Shown here one piece after another: positions 1-9,199 of a DNA stretch of 64,000 nt. The notes below the pieces were generated by a model. The model had not been told where the DNA came from and ran no database searches. It was given only the letters and a program-made list of their open reading frames with translations. Within the stretch, counting starts at the first letter, position 1, and each line of letters opens with the position of its first letter. A program made the position numbers and the translations under genes. This DNA is from Clostridium sp. E02 (GTDB lineage: Bacteria; Bacillota; Clostridia; Lachnospirales; Lachnospiraceae): NCBI RefSeq assembly GCF_003833015.1, contig NZ_RJLQ01000001.1:186001-250000 (forward strand). The letters are read 5' to 3'.

Positions 1-2
1 CC

Positions 3-629
3 AGAAGCAATTTGATGCGTGCATTTGATACTTCTTATGATACGCCAATCGCAGCAGGGGAAAAAGTTGCAGTCGTAGGTGGCGGAAATGTAGCCATGGA
101 TGCGGCTAGGACAGCTCTACGATTGGGTGCCCGGGTCTATGTGATCTACCGCAGAAGTGAAGAAGAGATACCTGCCAGGGCAGAAGAAGTTCATCATGCC
201 AAAGAAGAAGGCATTGAGTTCCATCTACTCAGAAATCCGAAAGAAATACTGGTTGAGGATGGACATGTTTGCGGAATCAGGGTTATAAAGATGGAACTTG
301 GGGAAGCAGATGAATCTGGTAGAAGAAGACCGGTAGTAGTCCCAGATTCGGATTATGTGATAGATGTAGATACGGTAATCATGGCATTGGGGACTTCGCC
401 CAATCCACTGATTTCCTCTACCACAGAAGGTTTGGATATTAATAAGTATGGCTGTATCATCGCAAAAGACGAAAATGGTCAGACATCAAGGGAGAATGTA
501 TTTGCAGGAGGAGATGCTGTTACGGGTGCGGCAACAGTTATTCTGGCGATGGGTGCTGGAAAAGCTGCGGCTAAGGGGATACATGATTATTTAACAAAGC
601 AGGAGGAAAAAGATGAATATGCCGGCTAA
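3..629 (+). CDS. GltD-like FAD/NAD(P)-dependent oxidoreductase, 3' part only
   Basis: The reading frame is open from the left edge of the window, so this is the last 208 codons of a longer gene. It shows a NAD(P)H-binding Rossmann motif (VAVVGGGNVAMDAARTAL), the YRRSEEEIPAR segment, and a C-terminal FAD motif (NVFAGGDAVTGAATVILAMG). These are typical of the small subunit of NADPH-dependent glutamate synthase and of homologous oxidoreductases that pass electrons from NAD(P)H to a partner protein. The Fe-S N-terminus would lie outside the window. The stop codon overlaps the next gene, a lactate-permease-like transporter, by 17 nt, so the two are translationally coupled. The family call is firm; the true electron partner cannot be told, because the usual glutamate synthase large subunit is not visible. 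Confidence 0.85.
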   Translation, partial: RSNLMRAFDTSYDTPIAAGEKVAVVGGGNVAMDAARTALRLGARVYVIYRRSEEEIPARAEEVHHAKEEGIEFHLLRNPKEILVEDGHVCGIRVIKMELGEADESGRRRPVVVPDSDYVIDVDTVIMALGTSPNPLISSTTEGLDINKYGCIIAKDENGQTSRENVFAGGDAVTGAATVILAMGAGKAAAKGIHDYLTKQEEKDEYAG

Positions 630-2226
630 TCTATTCATGTGGTTCATTGCGGCACTGCCTATTATCGCTTTATTAGTTCTTATGATCAAGTTTCAGTGGG
701 GAGCGACGGAAGCGGCACCGATGGGACTGTTGATTGCAGTTATCTGCGGTGTTATTTTCTATAAAGCGGATCTTAAATTGATAACCATTGAGAGTGCCAA
801 AGGAGTTTGGAGTTCAATTGTAGTTCTAACGATCGTATGGCCGGCTATTTTGTTATTTGAAGTAGTTGATGAGGCCAAAGGTTTCTCTGTGATCCGTAAG
901 GGGATGCAAAAACTTTTACCAAATGAATTACTTCAATTGCTGGCCATGAGCTGGATTTTTATCAGTTTCTTACAGGGAATTACCGGTTTTGGAGTTCCGG
1001 TAGCAGTGGGAGCCCCCTTATTGGTAGGCATGGGGGTTAATCCGCTTTGGGCAGTTATTATTCCTTTAATTGGACATGCTTGGGGGAACACATTTGGGAC
1101 CCTTTCCGTAGGCTGGGATGCACTTGCTATGTCTGCAAATCTAGAGGTTGGTTCGGAACTGTACTTAAAGACAGCATTATGGGCAGCCGCTTTTATCTGG
1201 ATTTGGAATATTATAACGGGACTTTCGATCTGTTGGTTCTATGGAAGAAAGAAGGCAATTAAAAAAGGATTGCCTGCAGTTCTTATTATGTCTTTGATTC
1301 ATGGAGGCGGTCAGATGATTTTGACTCAAATAAATACCACGCTTTCCTGTTTCATACCAGCATGCATTGCTTTTATAGTGATCTTTATACTGGGGAAAAC
1401 AAAGTTTTACAAAGATCCATGGAGAATTGAAGACAGTAAAATTATGGACCATGAAAATTCCATTAAAACAGAAGAAGATGCGCCTCGTGACATGACGATA
1501 AAGGATGCGTTTGTTCCTTATATAATACTATCCGCAATCACGCTTTTTGTATTGCTAATTCCAGCGGTAAAAAGTGTTTTGGGGCAAATATCCTTTGGCC
1601 TTTCTTTTTCAGAGACGAGTACTGGGTATGATTTTATTAACGAAGCTGTTTCCAGCTATTCCCCCATATCTCCGCTTATCCATTCTGGAACCTTCCTGTT
1701 TGCCGCTTCTGTCCTTGGGCTGCTGTTTTATAAAAAACATGGTTGGATTAAAAATAACAGAATGAAAGCAGTGTTTGTCCGTTCTTTGCTAAAGACCATT
1801 CCATCGGGTATTGCAGTAATCGGTTTCATCATCATGTCAAAGATAATGGGTGGAACAGGACAGACAATGGTACTTGCTTATGGTATATCCGAGGTTTTGG
1901 GAAAAGGTTATGCATTTTTAGCACCAGTAGTAGGGATGCTTGGTTCTTTTATGACAAGCAGTAATATGGCCTCCAATATTCTTTTTGGCGAATTTCAGCT
2001 GACCACTGCAAAGTTGTTGGGACTTAATGCGGCTGCTATATTGGGTGCGCAGACAGCCGGCGGAGCAATTGGTAATACCATCTGTCCCGGTAACATCATA
2101 CTTGGAACCACAACCGCTAATATTCTAGGTAAAGAGGGTCAGGTATTGAAAAAAATTATGCCAATTACGTTATCTGCAGCGGTAATTGTAGGTGCAATTC
2201 TCTTCGTGACACAGATCATATTATAA
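613..2226 (+). CDS. lctP: L-lactate permease (LctP) family transporter
   Basis: A 537-residue, very hydrophobic protein with about a dozen membrane segments. It has the LctP-family blocks: the WPAILLFEVVDEAKGF region, the FLQGITGFGVPVAVGAPLL segment and the late GGAIGNTICPGNIILGTT segment. LctP proteins import lactate, and some import glycolate, with protons across the cytoplasmic membrane. The start ATG follows a strong AGGAGG site and lies inside the end of the oxidoreductase gene, so the two share a transcript. A FadR/LldR-class regulator gene follows, consistent with a hydroxy- or keto-acid utilisation locus. The exact substrate is inferred. A hydrophilic loop around residues 275-300 is the main non-membrane region. 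Confidence 0.85.
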   Translation: MNMPANLFMWFIAALPIIALLVLMIKFQWGATEAAPMGLLIAVICGVIFYKADLKLITIESAKGVWSSIVVLTIVWPAILLFEVVDEAKGFSVIRKGMQKLLPNELLQLLAMSWIFISFLQGITGFGVPVAVGAPLLVGMGVNPLWAVIIPLIGHAWGNTFGTLSVGWDALAMSANLEVGSELYLKTALWAAAFIWIWNIITGLSICWFYGRKKAIKKGLPAVLIMSLIHGGGQMILTQINTTLSCFIPACIAFIVIFILGKTKFYKDPWRIEDSKIMDHENSIKTEEDAPRDMTIKDAFVPYIILSAITLFVLLIPAVKSVLGQISFGLSFSETSTGYDFINEAVSSYSPISPLIHSGTFLFAASVLGLLFYKKHGWIKNNRMKAVFVRSLLKTIPSGIAVIGFIIMSKIMGGTGQTMVLAYGISEVLGKGYAFLAPVVGMLGSFMTSSNMASNILFGEFQLTTAKLLGLNAAAILGAQTAGGAIGNTICPGNIILGTTTANILGKEGQVLKKIMPITLSAAVIVGAILFVTQIIL

Positions 2227-2252
2227 GCGTAAAGTTTGGATTGGAGGTTTTA

Positions 2253-2447
2253 ATGGATAGAAAAGCATTTTTTAAATCAAAAGAAGGCGCATTAACAATT
2301 TCGTTTGTTGTTATTATGGTTGCATTTATGATTGAAGTATTTGGATTGTCAATGAATTCAGATAAAATTTACATAGCAGGGTTTCTGGCTATTTTAGCGG
2401 CAATTTTATATTCTCCAGTTGGAGTATATATTTTAAGAAAATGGTAG
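2253..2447 (+). CDS. Small two-helix membrane protein
   Basis: A 64-residue protein with two predicted membrane segments, one around residues 14-33 and one around residues 41-58. The start chosen is the ATG at 2253, five bases after a GGAGG site; an in-frame TTG at 2241 lies upstream of that site and is less likely. The gene follows the LctP-like permease by only 26 bases, so it probably belongs to the same transcript and could be a small partner of the transporter. I do not recognise the family, and no catalytic motif is visible. Confidence 0.65.
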   Translation: MDRKAFFKSKEGALTISFVVIMVAFMIEVFGLSMNSDKIYIAGFLAILAAILYSPVGVYILRKW

Positions 2448-2597
2448 CTGTATTGTCTGATTCAATTAATTATCAGTTGACTTTTGACTAATTAATAACG
2501 ATAATACTCTTATAGGACTGCATTCCTTTGTGGTTGACATTGGAAGGGGTAGATCATTGTAAATACATAAAGGAATGTAGATTATAGGAGAATTAAG

Positions 2598-3602
2598 ATG
2601 ATAGAAGATTTAGAGTATAATAAAAGAAACAATCTGTTGACCTTAAGAAGGTATCTCCAGCTTACTCAGAAGGAATTTATTAAACAATATTTTTCGGGAA
2701 TGGATGGGAAGAATCAAATTAGCTTATCTACCCTTTCGAATCTTGAAACAAAGGGAGGCACCAGGCTTAATGATGTACTAGAACAGATTTCTAGCCAGTT
2801 GGATTTTGATACAAGCGTTTTTCAGATAAGTACAGATAAATTTATGAATGATTTGGAAAACCTGGTACCAAAGGATAGAAATATTGCAAAAAACCAGGAA
2901 GAAACCATAACCAGCAAGAACACTAATGTCAATGTATTGTTGAATCGTCTAACCAATTATTTTGCAGATGAATTTTTTTCGGGGAGATTAAATCCGGGAG
3001 ATAAGATTGAGTCAGACCGCAACTTGGCAGAAATATTTCAGGTAGGAAGATCTGCGATTCGGGAAGCGTTAAAAGTGCTTGATGTCTTAGGACTGATTGA
3101 AATACGTCCGGGTCAGGGATCTTTTCTTTGCAATGATGGATCTAATTTTTTCATGATTCCTCTATCATGGTCTCTTTTTTTGAATACAGGACAGGTGGAA
3201 AGTATTTTAGATGTACGTTACGCTTTGGAAGTTAAGGCAGCAGGTATGTCAGCTTCTCATGCGCAGAGTAAAAACTTAGAAGAATTAAATGATATTTTCT
3301 TTCGGATGTACAATGCGTATCATGACCAAGATTATGATGTGTTTTTGGAGCTTGATATGGAATTTCATTTGATCGTGTCAAAGTGTTCGGGGAATGAAGT
3401 GATTTATCAACTAATTCGTACAATAATCAATTTTATGCGGAATGTCAGTTCCAGTGGTATGGCAAATATGGAACAATTGCAGTGTATTTATGATGAACAT
3501 CAGAAAATATATGGATTTATAATTGCTCACGATGAAGAAGGTGCTGAAAACGCGATGAGAGAACATTTACAGGCAGCTAAAAAACGATATAATTTCCAAT
3601 AG
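2598..3602 (+). CDS. XRE-HTH fused to GntR/FCD (FadR-class) transcriptional regulator
   Basis: A 334-residue regulator with an unusual architecture. Residues about 13-75 look like an XRE-type helix-turn-helix (LTLRRYLQLTQKEF, then LSTLSNLETKGG). Residues about 113-180 are a GntR winged helix (GDKIESDRNLAEIFQVGRSA, then LGLIEIRPGQGSFL). Residues about 190-330 are an FCD ligand-binding helical bundle with the expected metal-ligand type residues (D and H of LELDMEFHLIVSKCSGN, and a late H in MREHL). FadR/LldR-class proteins are one-component sensors of organic acids. Its place after the permease genes and 18 bases before a DUF2877 gene suggests control of this locus. The start ATG has a GGAG site. 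The extra N-terminal DNA-binding domain is the odd part. Confidence 0.85.
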   Translation: MIEDLEYNKRNNLLTLRRYLQLTQKEFIKQYFSGMDGKNQISLSTLSNLETKGGTRLNDVLEQISSQLDFDTSVFQISTDKFMNDLENLVPKDRNIAKNQEETITSKNTNVNVLLNRLTNYFADEFFSGRLNPGDKIESDRNLAEIFQVGRSAIREALKVLDVLGLIEIRPGQGSFLCNDGSNFFMIPLSWSLFLNTGQVESILDVRYALEVKAAGMSASHAQSKNLEELNDIFFRMYNAYHDQDYDVFLELDMEFHLIVSKCSGNEVIYQLIRTIINFMRNVSSSGMANMEQLQCIYDEHQKIYGFIIAHDEEGAENAMREHLQAAKKRYNFQ

Positions 3603-3620
3603 ACCAATTGGGAGGGAACT

Positions 3621-4490
3621 ATGGAAAAAAGAATCATACGCATGTCAGGACTTGTTAAGGAAATTCTAAATCGGCAAATCGGTGGATATGTTCACTCGAT
3701 CTATAGAAAAACTATTAATTTGTGTTTCGCAGATAATCTGGTTGCGATCCAGTCAAACGGAACGCATTTGTCTCCATTGAGTATTATAATTGATGCAGAT
3801 GAACTTGATATGTCAAGTGCCTGTGTTTTAAAAGGCGACAAAGTAGAAGTAACGGCAAATGGAATGATAATATCCGGTATGAACATTAAGGAAGAAAATA
3901 CAGAAGTCGTACCATTAAAGCTTGATAAGGAAAAAATAGAGCAATCAAATGGCTTTTTTCTCAAAGAGGACAAACGCTTATATGATGGAATTATTCAATT
4001 GATGGAGGAAAAAAAAGTACTGGATTTGTTTTTTGACAACGGTCAGTCAGTTGGTAGAACTCCGATTTCTCTTTATGCTGAGAAATACATACAAAATTCA
4101 ATCCAATCACTTGTACGCAAAGACTATAACCAGACGGCGCAGGAATTGATTGGAATCATTGGATTGGGGAATGGGTTGACGCCGTCAGGGGATGATTTTT
4201 TGTGTGGATTACTAGCAGGGCTAACTTATAATTCTAAGAAAAAAGAAGTCATGACTCTGCTTTCAGCTTTGAAAGTACAGATTGCAGAAAATAGAAATCG
4301 AACCAATGACATCAGTGGAGCTTTCTTAAAATGTGCAATCGATGGATATTACAGTGAAGCAGTTTTAAAAATCCCAACGCAAACAAACAGCGCAGGAATA
4401 TCAAAGTTATTTTCGGAAATCGGGCACAGTTCTGGAGCGGATACTTTGTGTGGGATTTATTTTTCGGTTCAGCTTATCTCATATTTATAA
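3621..4490 (+). CDS. DUF2877 family protein (AllH-like)
   Basis: A 289-residue protein with the signature loop GLGNGLTPSGDDFLCGLLAG at about residues 181-200, characteristic of DUF2877. In enterobacteria the family member AllH (YlbF) sits with FdrA-type and YlbE proteins in allantoin/oxamate catabolism and has been linked to oxamate carbamoyltransferase activity. Here neither companion is visible, so that activity is not assigned. The gene starts 18 bases after the XRE-GntR regulator with a GGGAGG site, so the two are cotranscribed. A bidirectional terminator follows. The domain call is firm and the function is open. Confidence 0.75.
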   Translation: MEKRIIRMSGLVKEILNRQIGGYVHSIYRKTINLCFADNLVAIQSNGTHLSPLSIIIDADELDMSSACVLKGDKVEVTANGMIISGMNIKEENTEVVPLKLDKEKIEQSNGFFLKEDKRLYDGIIQLMEEKKVLDLFFDNGQSVGRTPISLYAEKYIQNSIQSLVRKDYNQTAQELIGIIGLGNGLTPSGDDFLCGLLAGLTYNSKKKEVMTLLSALKVQIAENRNRTNDISGAFLKCAIDGYYSEAVLKIPTQTNSAGISKLFSEIGHSSGADTLCGIYFSVQLISYL

Positions 4491-4538
4491 ATGGATATAA
4501 GTTACGTAGAAGGTATATTTGTAAAGAAGTAATATAGA

Positions 4539-4578
4539 ATAAAAGCTGTCCGGCAAGAGGTTGTCCGGCAGCTTTTAT
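4539..4578. terminator. Bidirectional terminator
   Basis: Arms ATAAAAGCTG and CAGCTTTTAT are perfect complements, and an inner TCCGG/CCGG pairing extends the stem. The A-rich and T-rich flanks let it work for the DUF2877 gene on the plus strand and the LysR gene on the minus strand, which converge here. Confidence 0.8.
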
Positions 4579-4591
4579 TTTTACTGCTTGA

Positions 4592-5500
4592 TTAAGTGAA
4601 GTCCTTTACGATTTTTATATATTCATTTGCATGGTGATTTAAATAGGATCCCTTACGGTAAGCGGCGACAAAATCAACCATTGTACTTGGCGTGCCAAAG
4701 GAAAAACACATGAGCTTATCCAGGAAATTCATATGTTTTAAGTGCGTATCAGTAACAAAGGCAACACCGTAATTTTTAGAAACCAACTCTGCGCCTGCCC
4801 TAATATTGCTTGTAATCAGAATCCTTTGCGGCTGAAATCCAACCTGTTGAAAAATACGATCTACCGTCAGACGTGAACGCTGGTTGGTTTCCTGAAGAAT
4901 GAGACGTTCCTCTTGCAGCAGTGTTAAGTCAAACCACGGACGGGTACACGTATTTTTCGTTACTCCCCGGTCTGCCAGCGGATGATCAACTGACATGATC
5001 AGAAGCATTTCTTCATGACTGATCACTTCATAATCCACCTCTGGGCTTTTCACCGGTTTGTTAAAAAACGCCAGGTCTGTCTCACCGGAAAGGATCATAC
5101 TTTCCAGGGTGGCTGAGGCAGATTCCTTTATATTAATAATAACATTCGGATACAGGCTTCTGAAGATAGGAAGCGTACATGGAAGCATGTAGGTTCCGCG
5201 CATAACCGGAAAGGCAATGTTTAACACACCGATATTGCTTTTAATAATATCTGACAGTTCGTTGTCCAATTCTTTTTTCAGCTGGAGAATCTCTCCGGCT
5301 TTTTTTACGTACCTTTCACCGGCATAAGTGAGCATGAAACGGTTGCCAATTTTTTTAAATAGTTTCTGTCCAAGGTCGCTTTCCAGGTTTTGAAGGAATT
5401 TTGTAAGCGTGGGCTGGGAAATATATAAAGAATTAGCAGCTTTGGTTATATTCTGATACTTGGAAACAGCTAAAATGTAATTCAAATCTTTAAAATCCAT
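4592..5500 (-). CDS. LysR-family transcriptional regulator
   Basis: A 302-residue LysR-type protein. The N-terminal winged helix (residues 1-60) contains ITKAANSLYISQPTLTKFLQ, and a periplasmic-binding-like effector domain follows. It is divergent from a truncated transporter gene and citDEF, with 195 bases between, the classic arrangement for a LysR regulator that controls the neighbouring operon and itself. The effector is probably citrate or a related di/tricarboxylate, as with CitR-type regulators; this is inferred from position. The upstream interval holds TATAG/CTATA and ATAACTATAG-type symmetric sequences that could be its sites. Confidence 0.85.
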   Translation of the reverse strand: MDFKDLNYILAVSKYQNITKAANSLYISQPTLTKFLQNLESDLGQKLFKKIGNRFMLTYAGERYVKKAGEILQLKKELDNELSDIIKSNIGVLNIAFPVMRGTYMLPCTLPIFRSLYPNVIINIKESASATLESMILSGETDLAFFNKPVKSPEVDYEVISHEEMLLIMSVDHPLADRGVTKNTCTRPWFDLTLLQEERLILQETNQRSRLTVDRIFQQVGFQPQRILITSNIRAGAELVSKNYGVAFVTDTHLKHMNFLDKLMCFSFGTPSTMVDFVAAYRKGSYLNHHANEYIKIVKDFT

Positions 5501-5553
5501 GGTACCACCTCTGTAACAATTTTACCTGAATTCAGAAAAAAAAGCAAGAAAAT

Positions 5554-5634
5554 TATAGATATTAACTATAGTTTTCATGTAAAATATGAATTAGACGTAT
5601 GGTTTGTAACATGTTATATTGATTCTATCGATAG
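5554..5634 (+). promoter_or_regulatory. Putative LysR-controlled promoter of the citrate lyase operon
   Basis: Between the divergent LysR and transporter genes lie an inverted repeat TATAG-N7-CTATA (5554-5570), a possible -35 TTAGAC (5591-5596) and a -10 TTATAT (5614-5619) at 17-base spacing. A perfect palindrome CTATCGATAG (5625-5634) falls near the expected start of transcription. The arrangement fits a LysR activator site upstream of a weak promoter, but the boxes were found by eye only. Confidence 0.4.
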
Positions 5635-5695
5635 GATTATATAATTCATAGATGGTAACCGTTAAGAAAAAATTTAATAATGAGGTGGAGCAGGC

Positions 5696-6298
5696 ATGAA
5701 CTACATAGATATTATATCTATTCTATTTTTGTTTGTCGTAGTGGCAATTGGGTTTGTAAAAAAGTGCAATATAGGTGTTTTAGCGATTGGATCTGCCTTA
5801 ATTCTTGCCAGATTGGGCGGCTTAAGTGACGGTAAGGTACTGGCAGGCTTTGATGCAAAATTGTTTATAACACTGGTGGGCGTGTCGTTTTTATTCAGTG
5901 TTGCACAGGTTAACGGAACGTTGGAGCTTGTAGCGAAAAAAGGTATTGGGCTTGCAGGAAAGAGGACTTATCTGGTTCCGATTATCATTTTCTGTGTATC
6001 GGGAATTTTGACGATTATCGGACCTGGGAATATCGCGGTAGGAAACTTAATGACAGTTGTTGCAGTAACGATTGCAGTCAATATGGGCGAAAATCCACTT
6101 TTGTTTGCGTTGGCAGCTAAAGTAGCGGCCAATGGTTTTACTCTGTCCCCTTTAACTCCTCCCGGTGTATTAATGAAGAAATTAGGAACAGACGCTGGTT
6201 TTGCAGGATTTGAGGAGGAACGATATGGAAATCGTGCAGCCGGCAATGGCGGGAACACTGGAATCCAGCGACTGCCAGGTTACGGTAGAACCTGGTAA
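5696..6298 (+). pseudogene. Truncated dicarboxylate-carrier (MatC/SLC13-like) permease
   Basis: The first ~170 codons encode the N-terminal half of an integral membrane carrier (several hydrophobic segments, with GPGNIAVGNL and NGFTLSPLTPPGVLMKKLG re-entrant-like motifs). Carriers of this kind normally run to about 430-450 residues. Here the frame leaves transporter sequence at about codon 170 and then simply reads out of frame through the start of citD before stopping. The 3' half appears deleted, with the junction lying immediately upstream of the citD ribosome binding site. The gene has a good GAGGTGG site. The remaining fragment is unlikely to transport anything, so citrate entry must depend on a carrier elsewhere. 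A small functional membrane protein cannot be excluded. Confidence 0.7.
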
Positions 6299-6524
6299 TA
6301 ACGGGATAGAATTTGACCTGGATAGTGTAGTTATCAACCAATATGGGAATCAGATCAGAAAGGTTGTGATGGAAACACTTAAGAATATGGGAGTCAGTCA
6401 GGTGAAACTTTCTATTGTAGACAAAGGAGCACTGGATTGTACAATAAAAGCGCGTGTGGAAGGAGCTTTGTTCCGTTCCGTGGGGCAATATGAAAATCTT
6501 CCATGGGGAGGAACAGTTCGATGA
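6225..6524 (+). CDS. citD: Citrate lyase acyl-carrier protein, gamma subunit (CitD)
   Basis: A 99-residue protein with the CitD motif AGTLESSDCQV near the N-terminus; the serine there carries the phosphoribosyl-dephospho-CoA prosthetic group in characterised citrate lyases. The length matches the family. The start is ATG 6225, six bases after GAGGAGG. It sits inside the out-of-frame tail of the truncated transporter and overlaps citE by 4 bases. It shuttles acetyl and citryl groups between CitF and CitE in the cytoplasmic CitDEF complex. Confidence 0.9.
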   Translation: MEIVQPAMAGTLESSDCQVTVEPGNNGIEFDLDSVVINQYGNQIRKVVMETLKNMGVSQVKLSIVDKGALDCTIKARVEGALFRSVGQYENLPWGGTVR

Positions 6525-7423
6525 TGAATCCAGAAAAGAAAAGACTAAGAAGAACCATGATGTTTTTAAATGCTCAGAAACCGGGTTTAATCAAAGATCC
6601 TTATATTTATAAGCCGGATTCCATTATACTGGATTTAGAGGATGCAGTAGCCGAAAACCAGAAGGATGCTGCACGGTTTTCCCTTTATCATGCACTGAAA
6701 GAAATAAATTACCACGGGTGTGAACGAGTGATACGTATCAATGCTCTGGATACCCCTTATTGGAAGGAAGATATCCGCTGTGCGATAGCAGGCGGATGCG
6801 ATTCCATACGAATACCCAAAACAGAGCGGGCAGAGGATGTGAAGCTGGTTGAGGAAACGGTTGCTGCGGCAGAAAAAGAGTTTCATGTTCTGGAAGGAAA
6901 AACACTTATTATGGCAGCCATTGAATCAGCCAGAGGTGTAATGAAGGTTCTTGAAATCTGTGAATCCTCAGAAAGACTTTTTGGTATTGCTCTTTCTGGC
7001 GGCGATTATACCAAAGATTTACAGACACATATTACTGGGACCGGAGTGGAACTCATGGGTGCAAGACAAAATATGATCATAGCAGCAAGAGCGGCTGGTG
7101 TCCAGTGCTTTGATACTGTCTATACGAATTTAGATGATATGGAAGGGTTTCGCAAAGAGGCTGAATCCATTCATTTAATGGGATTTGACGGAAAATCAAT
7201 TATAAATCCAAGACAGATCAGTGTTGTACATGAAATATTCACGCCAACACAGAAAGACATTATCTTTGCGGAAAAGGTAGTCAAGGAAATCGATGATAAA
7301 AAGGCAAAGGGAATTGGTGTATTTACTGTAGATGGAAAAATGATTGATATTGCATTTTATGACGGTGCGAAACGTACCATTTATATGGCGAAAGCGTCGG
7401 GCGTATATAAGGGGGATTTGTAA
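6521..7423 (+). CDS. citE: Citrate lyase beta subunit, citryl-ACP lyase (CitE)
   Basis: A 300-residue CitE protein of the HpcH/HpaI aldolase superfamily. It cleaves citryl-ACP to oxaloacetate and acetyl-ACP. Visible family features are LRRTMMFLNAQKPG at the N-terminus, the metal-binding SIILDLEDAVAENQKDAAR segment, RINALDTPYW, and IMAAIESARGVMKV with its conserved glutamate. The start is the first of two adjacent ATGs after GGGGAGGAAC, overlapping the citD stop. The family length is normal and nothing is disrupted. Confidence 0.93.
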   Translation: MMNPEKKRLRRTMMFLNAQKPGLIKDPYIYKPDSIILDLEDAVAENQKDAARFSLYHALKEINYHGCERVIRINALDTPYWKEDIRCAIAGGCDSIRIPKTERAEDVKLVEETVAAAEKEFHVLEGKTLIMAAIESARGVMKVLEICESSERLFGIALSGGDYTKDLQTHITGTGVELMGARQNMIIAARAAGVQCFDTVYTNLDDMEGFRKEAESIHLMGFDGKSIINPRQISVVHEIFTPTQKDIIFAEKVVKEIDDKKAKGIGVFTVDGKMIDIAFYDGAKRTIYMAKASGVYKGDL

Positions 7424-7424
7424 A

Positions 7425-8987
7425 ATGATAAATGCAGTCGGAAGAGATATCCCGGAAGAGATTCTAAAGACCACTGGAAAGGAAGTATTCCAGGGGATTC
7501 ACTACAAAGACGGATATACATATAAAAAAGATGGCCCCGTAACCAAATGTGTGAGTGATAACACGAAGAGTAAATTAGTAGAAAGCATTCATGATGTACT
7601 GATTAAATGTGACATAAAAGATGGTATGACTCTTGGTTTCCATCACCACTTCCGGGAAGGTGACTATATTGTTAATATGGTAATGGAAGAAGTACACCGG
7701 CTGGGGATTAAAGATATTACCATTTGCGCCAGCTCCCTTGGTAAGGCTCACGACCCAATCGTTCCATATATTGAAGATGGAACCATAACAAATATCCAGT
7801 CCTCAGGTGTTAGAGGAAAAATCGGTCAGGCTATTTCTGCCGGTAAATTAAAAGGATTAGCCATCATGCGATCTCATGGTGGTCGTGTTCGTGCCATTGA
7901 AAGTGGAGAAACCAGAATTGACATTGCATTTATCGGTGCACCTACCTGTGACGATTACGGCAATTGCCGGGGAATCGGAGGCAAGAGTAACTGCGGAGTC
8001 CTTTCTTATGCCCTTGTAGATGGGGATTACGCGGACCAGGTCGTAGCAATTACAGACAGCTTGGTACCTTTCCCCAATTTCCCTGCCCATATAAGCATGA
8101 CAAAGGTGGATTATGTAGTGGTGGTAGATGCCATTGGAAATCCAGATAAAATTGCCACAGGTGCTGCAAAACCAACCACCGATATGAGAAAGCTGATGAT
8201 GGCTGATTACTGCACCCAGTTTGTTGTAAATGCTCCGTATTTTAAAGATGGATTTTCTTATCAGACTGGAGTAGGCGGGGCTTCCATTGCATCTACTGTT
8301 TCACTTGCTAAAATCATGAAGGAACGCAATATCCGCATGCGCTTCGGTGTTGGAGGTCTGACAAAGCCCATGTGTGATTTGTTGGCAAATGATCAGGTAG
8401 ACTGTCTTTTGGATACTCAGGATTTCGATCTTGATGCAGTGGAATCCGTAAAAGATTTAAAACATTTCCGCATCTCTGCTGGAGAGTATGCAAATCCGTT
8501 TAATAAAGGTGCGGTAGTGAATAAACTAGATTTTGTCATTCTGGCTGCTCTCGAAGTAGATGTCAACTTTAACTGTAATGTAGTGGTTGGCTCAGATGGA
8601 GAGATAACAGGGGCACAGGGGGGACACCCAGACACTGCCACTGGTGCTAAGTGTGCCATCGTGATTGCTCCTTTGTTACAGGGAAGAATTCCAGCTGTCT
8701 GTACGGAAGTTACCGCAGTGACCACGCCGGGAGAAAGTATTGATGTAGTCGTGACTGATTATGGAATTGCCATCAATCCGAAACGACAGGACTTAATTGA
8801 CAGCATGAAAGGAGTCGACCTTCCTTTTAAAACAATCGAAGAACTTCGTGATATTGCTTATTCTATGGTAGGAGAACCGGAGAAAGTGGAATTTGATGAT
8901 AAGATTGTAGGGATTATCGAAAGCCGGGATGGAACCATATTAGATGTAGTGCGCAAGGTGAAAGAATATGCGTTCACAGATAATTAG
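7425..8987 (+). CDS. citF: Citrate lyase alpha subunit, citrate:acetyl-ACP transferase (CitF)
   Basis: A 520-residue CitF that transfers the acyl carrier protein from acetate to citrate. Family features include GMTLGFHHHFREGDYIVNMV, LAIMRSHGGRVRAIESGE, FIGAPTCDDYGNCRGIGG and the late GAQGGHPDTATGAKCAI stretch. The start ATG follows the citE stop by one base and has a GGGGG site nine bases upstream. citC, citX and citG, which make and attach the prosthetic group, do not follow in this window. The operon ends in the remains of an oxidoreductase gene, so those activation genes must be elsewhere if the lyase is active. Confidence 0.93.
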   Translation: MINAVGRDIPEEILKTTGKEVFQGIHYKDGYTYKKDGPVTKCVSDNTKSKLVESIHDVLIKCDIKDGMTLGFHHHFREGDYIVNMVMEEVHRLGIKDITICASSLGKAHDPIVPYIEDGTITNIQSSGVRGKIGQAISAGKLKGLAIMRSHGGRVRAIESGETRIDIAFIGAPTCDDYGNCRGIGGKSNCGVLSYALVDGDYADQVVAITDSLVPFPNFPAHISMTKVDYVVVVDAIGNPDKIATGAAKPTTDMRKLMMADYCTQFVVNAPYFKDGFSYQTGVGGASIASTVSLAKIMKERNIRMRFGVGGLTKPMCDLLANDQVDCLLDTQDFDLDAVESVKDLKHFRISAGEYANPFNKGAVVNKLDFVILAALEVDVNFNCNVVVGSDGEITGAQGGHPDTATGAKCAIVIAPLLQGRIPAVCTEVTAVTTPGESIDVVVTDYGIAINPKRQDLIDSMKGVDLPFKTIEELRDIAYSMVGEPEKVEFDDKIVGIIESRDGTILDVVRKVKEYAFTDN

Positions 8988-9199
8988 ATGAAAGAAACAA
9001 GCTTGTCCTATATACAAAAACAAAGAATGAGGAAATGTTTAGAAGTTTAGGATTTTATACCGTGTCCCAAACAAAATCTGTATTGTTTATGGAGAATGTA
9101 AAACAAGAATTTGAAAGATTCATACAGGCAATACAGGTAATAACACCAATCGATGCCAAAGATTATGGGAGAATAGTTGGAGCAATTGTTGCCAACTGT

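Noticed and set aside
6138-6488. A 116-codon minus-strand frame across the transporter/citD junction
   Set aside because: It is antisense to citD, which has a strong ribosome binding site and clear family motifs.
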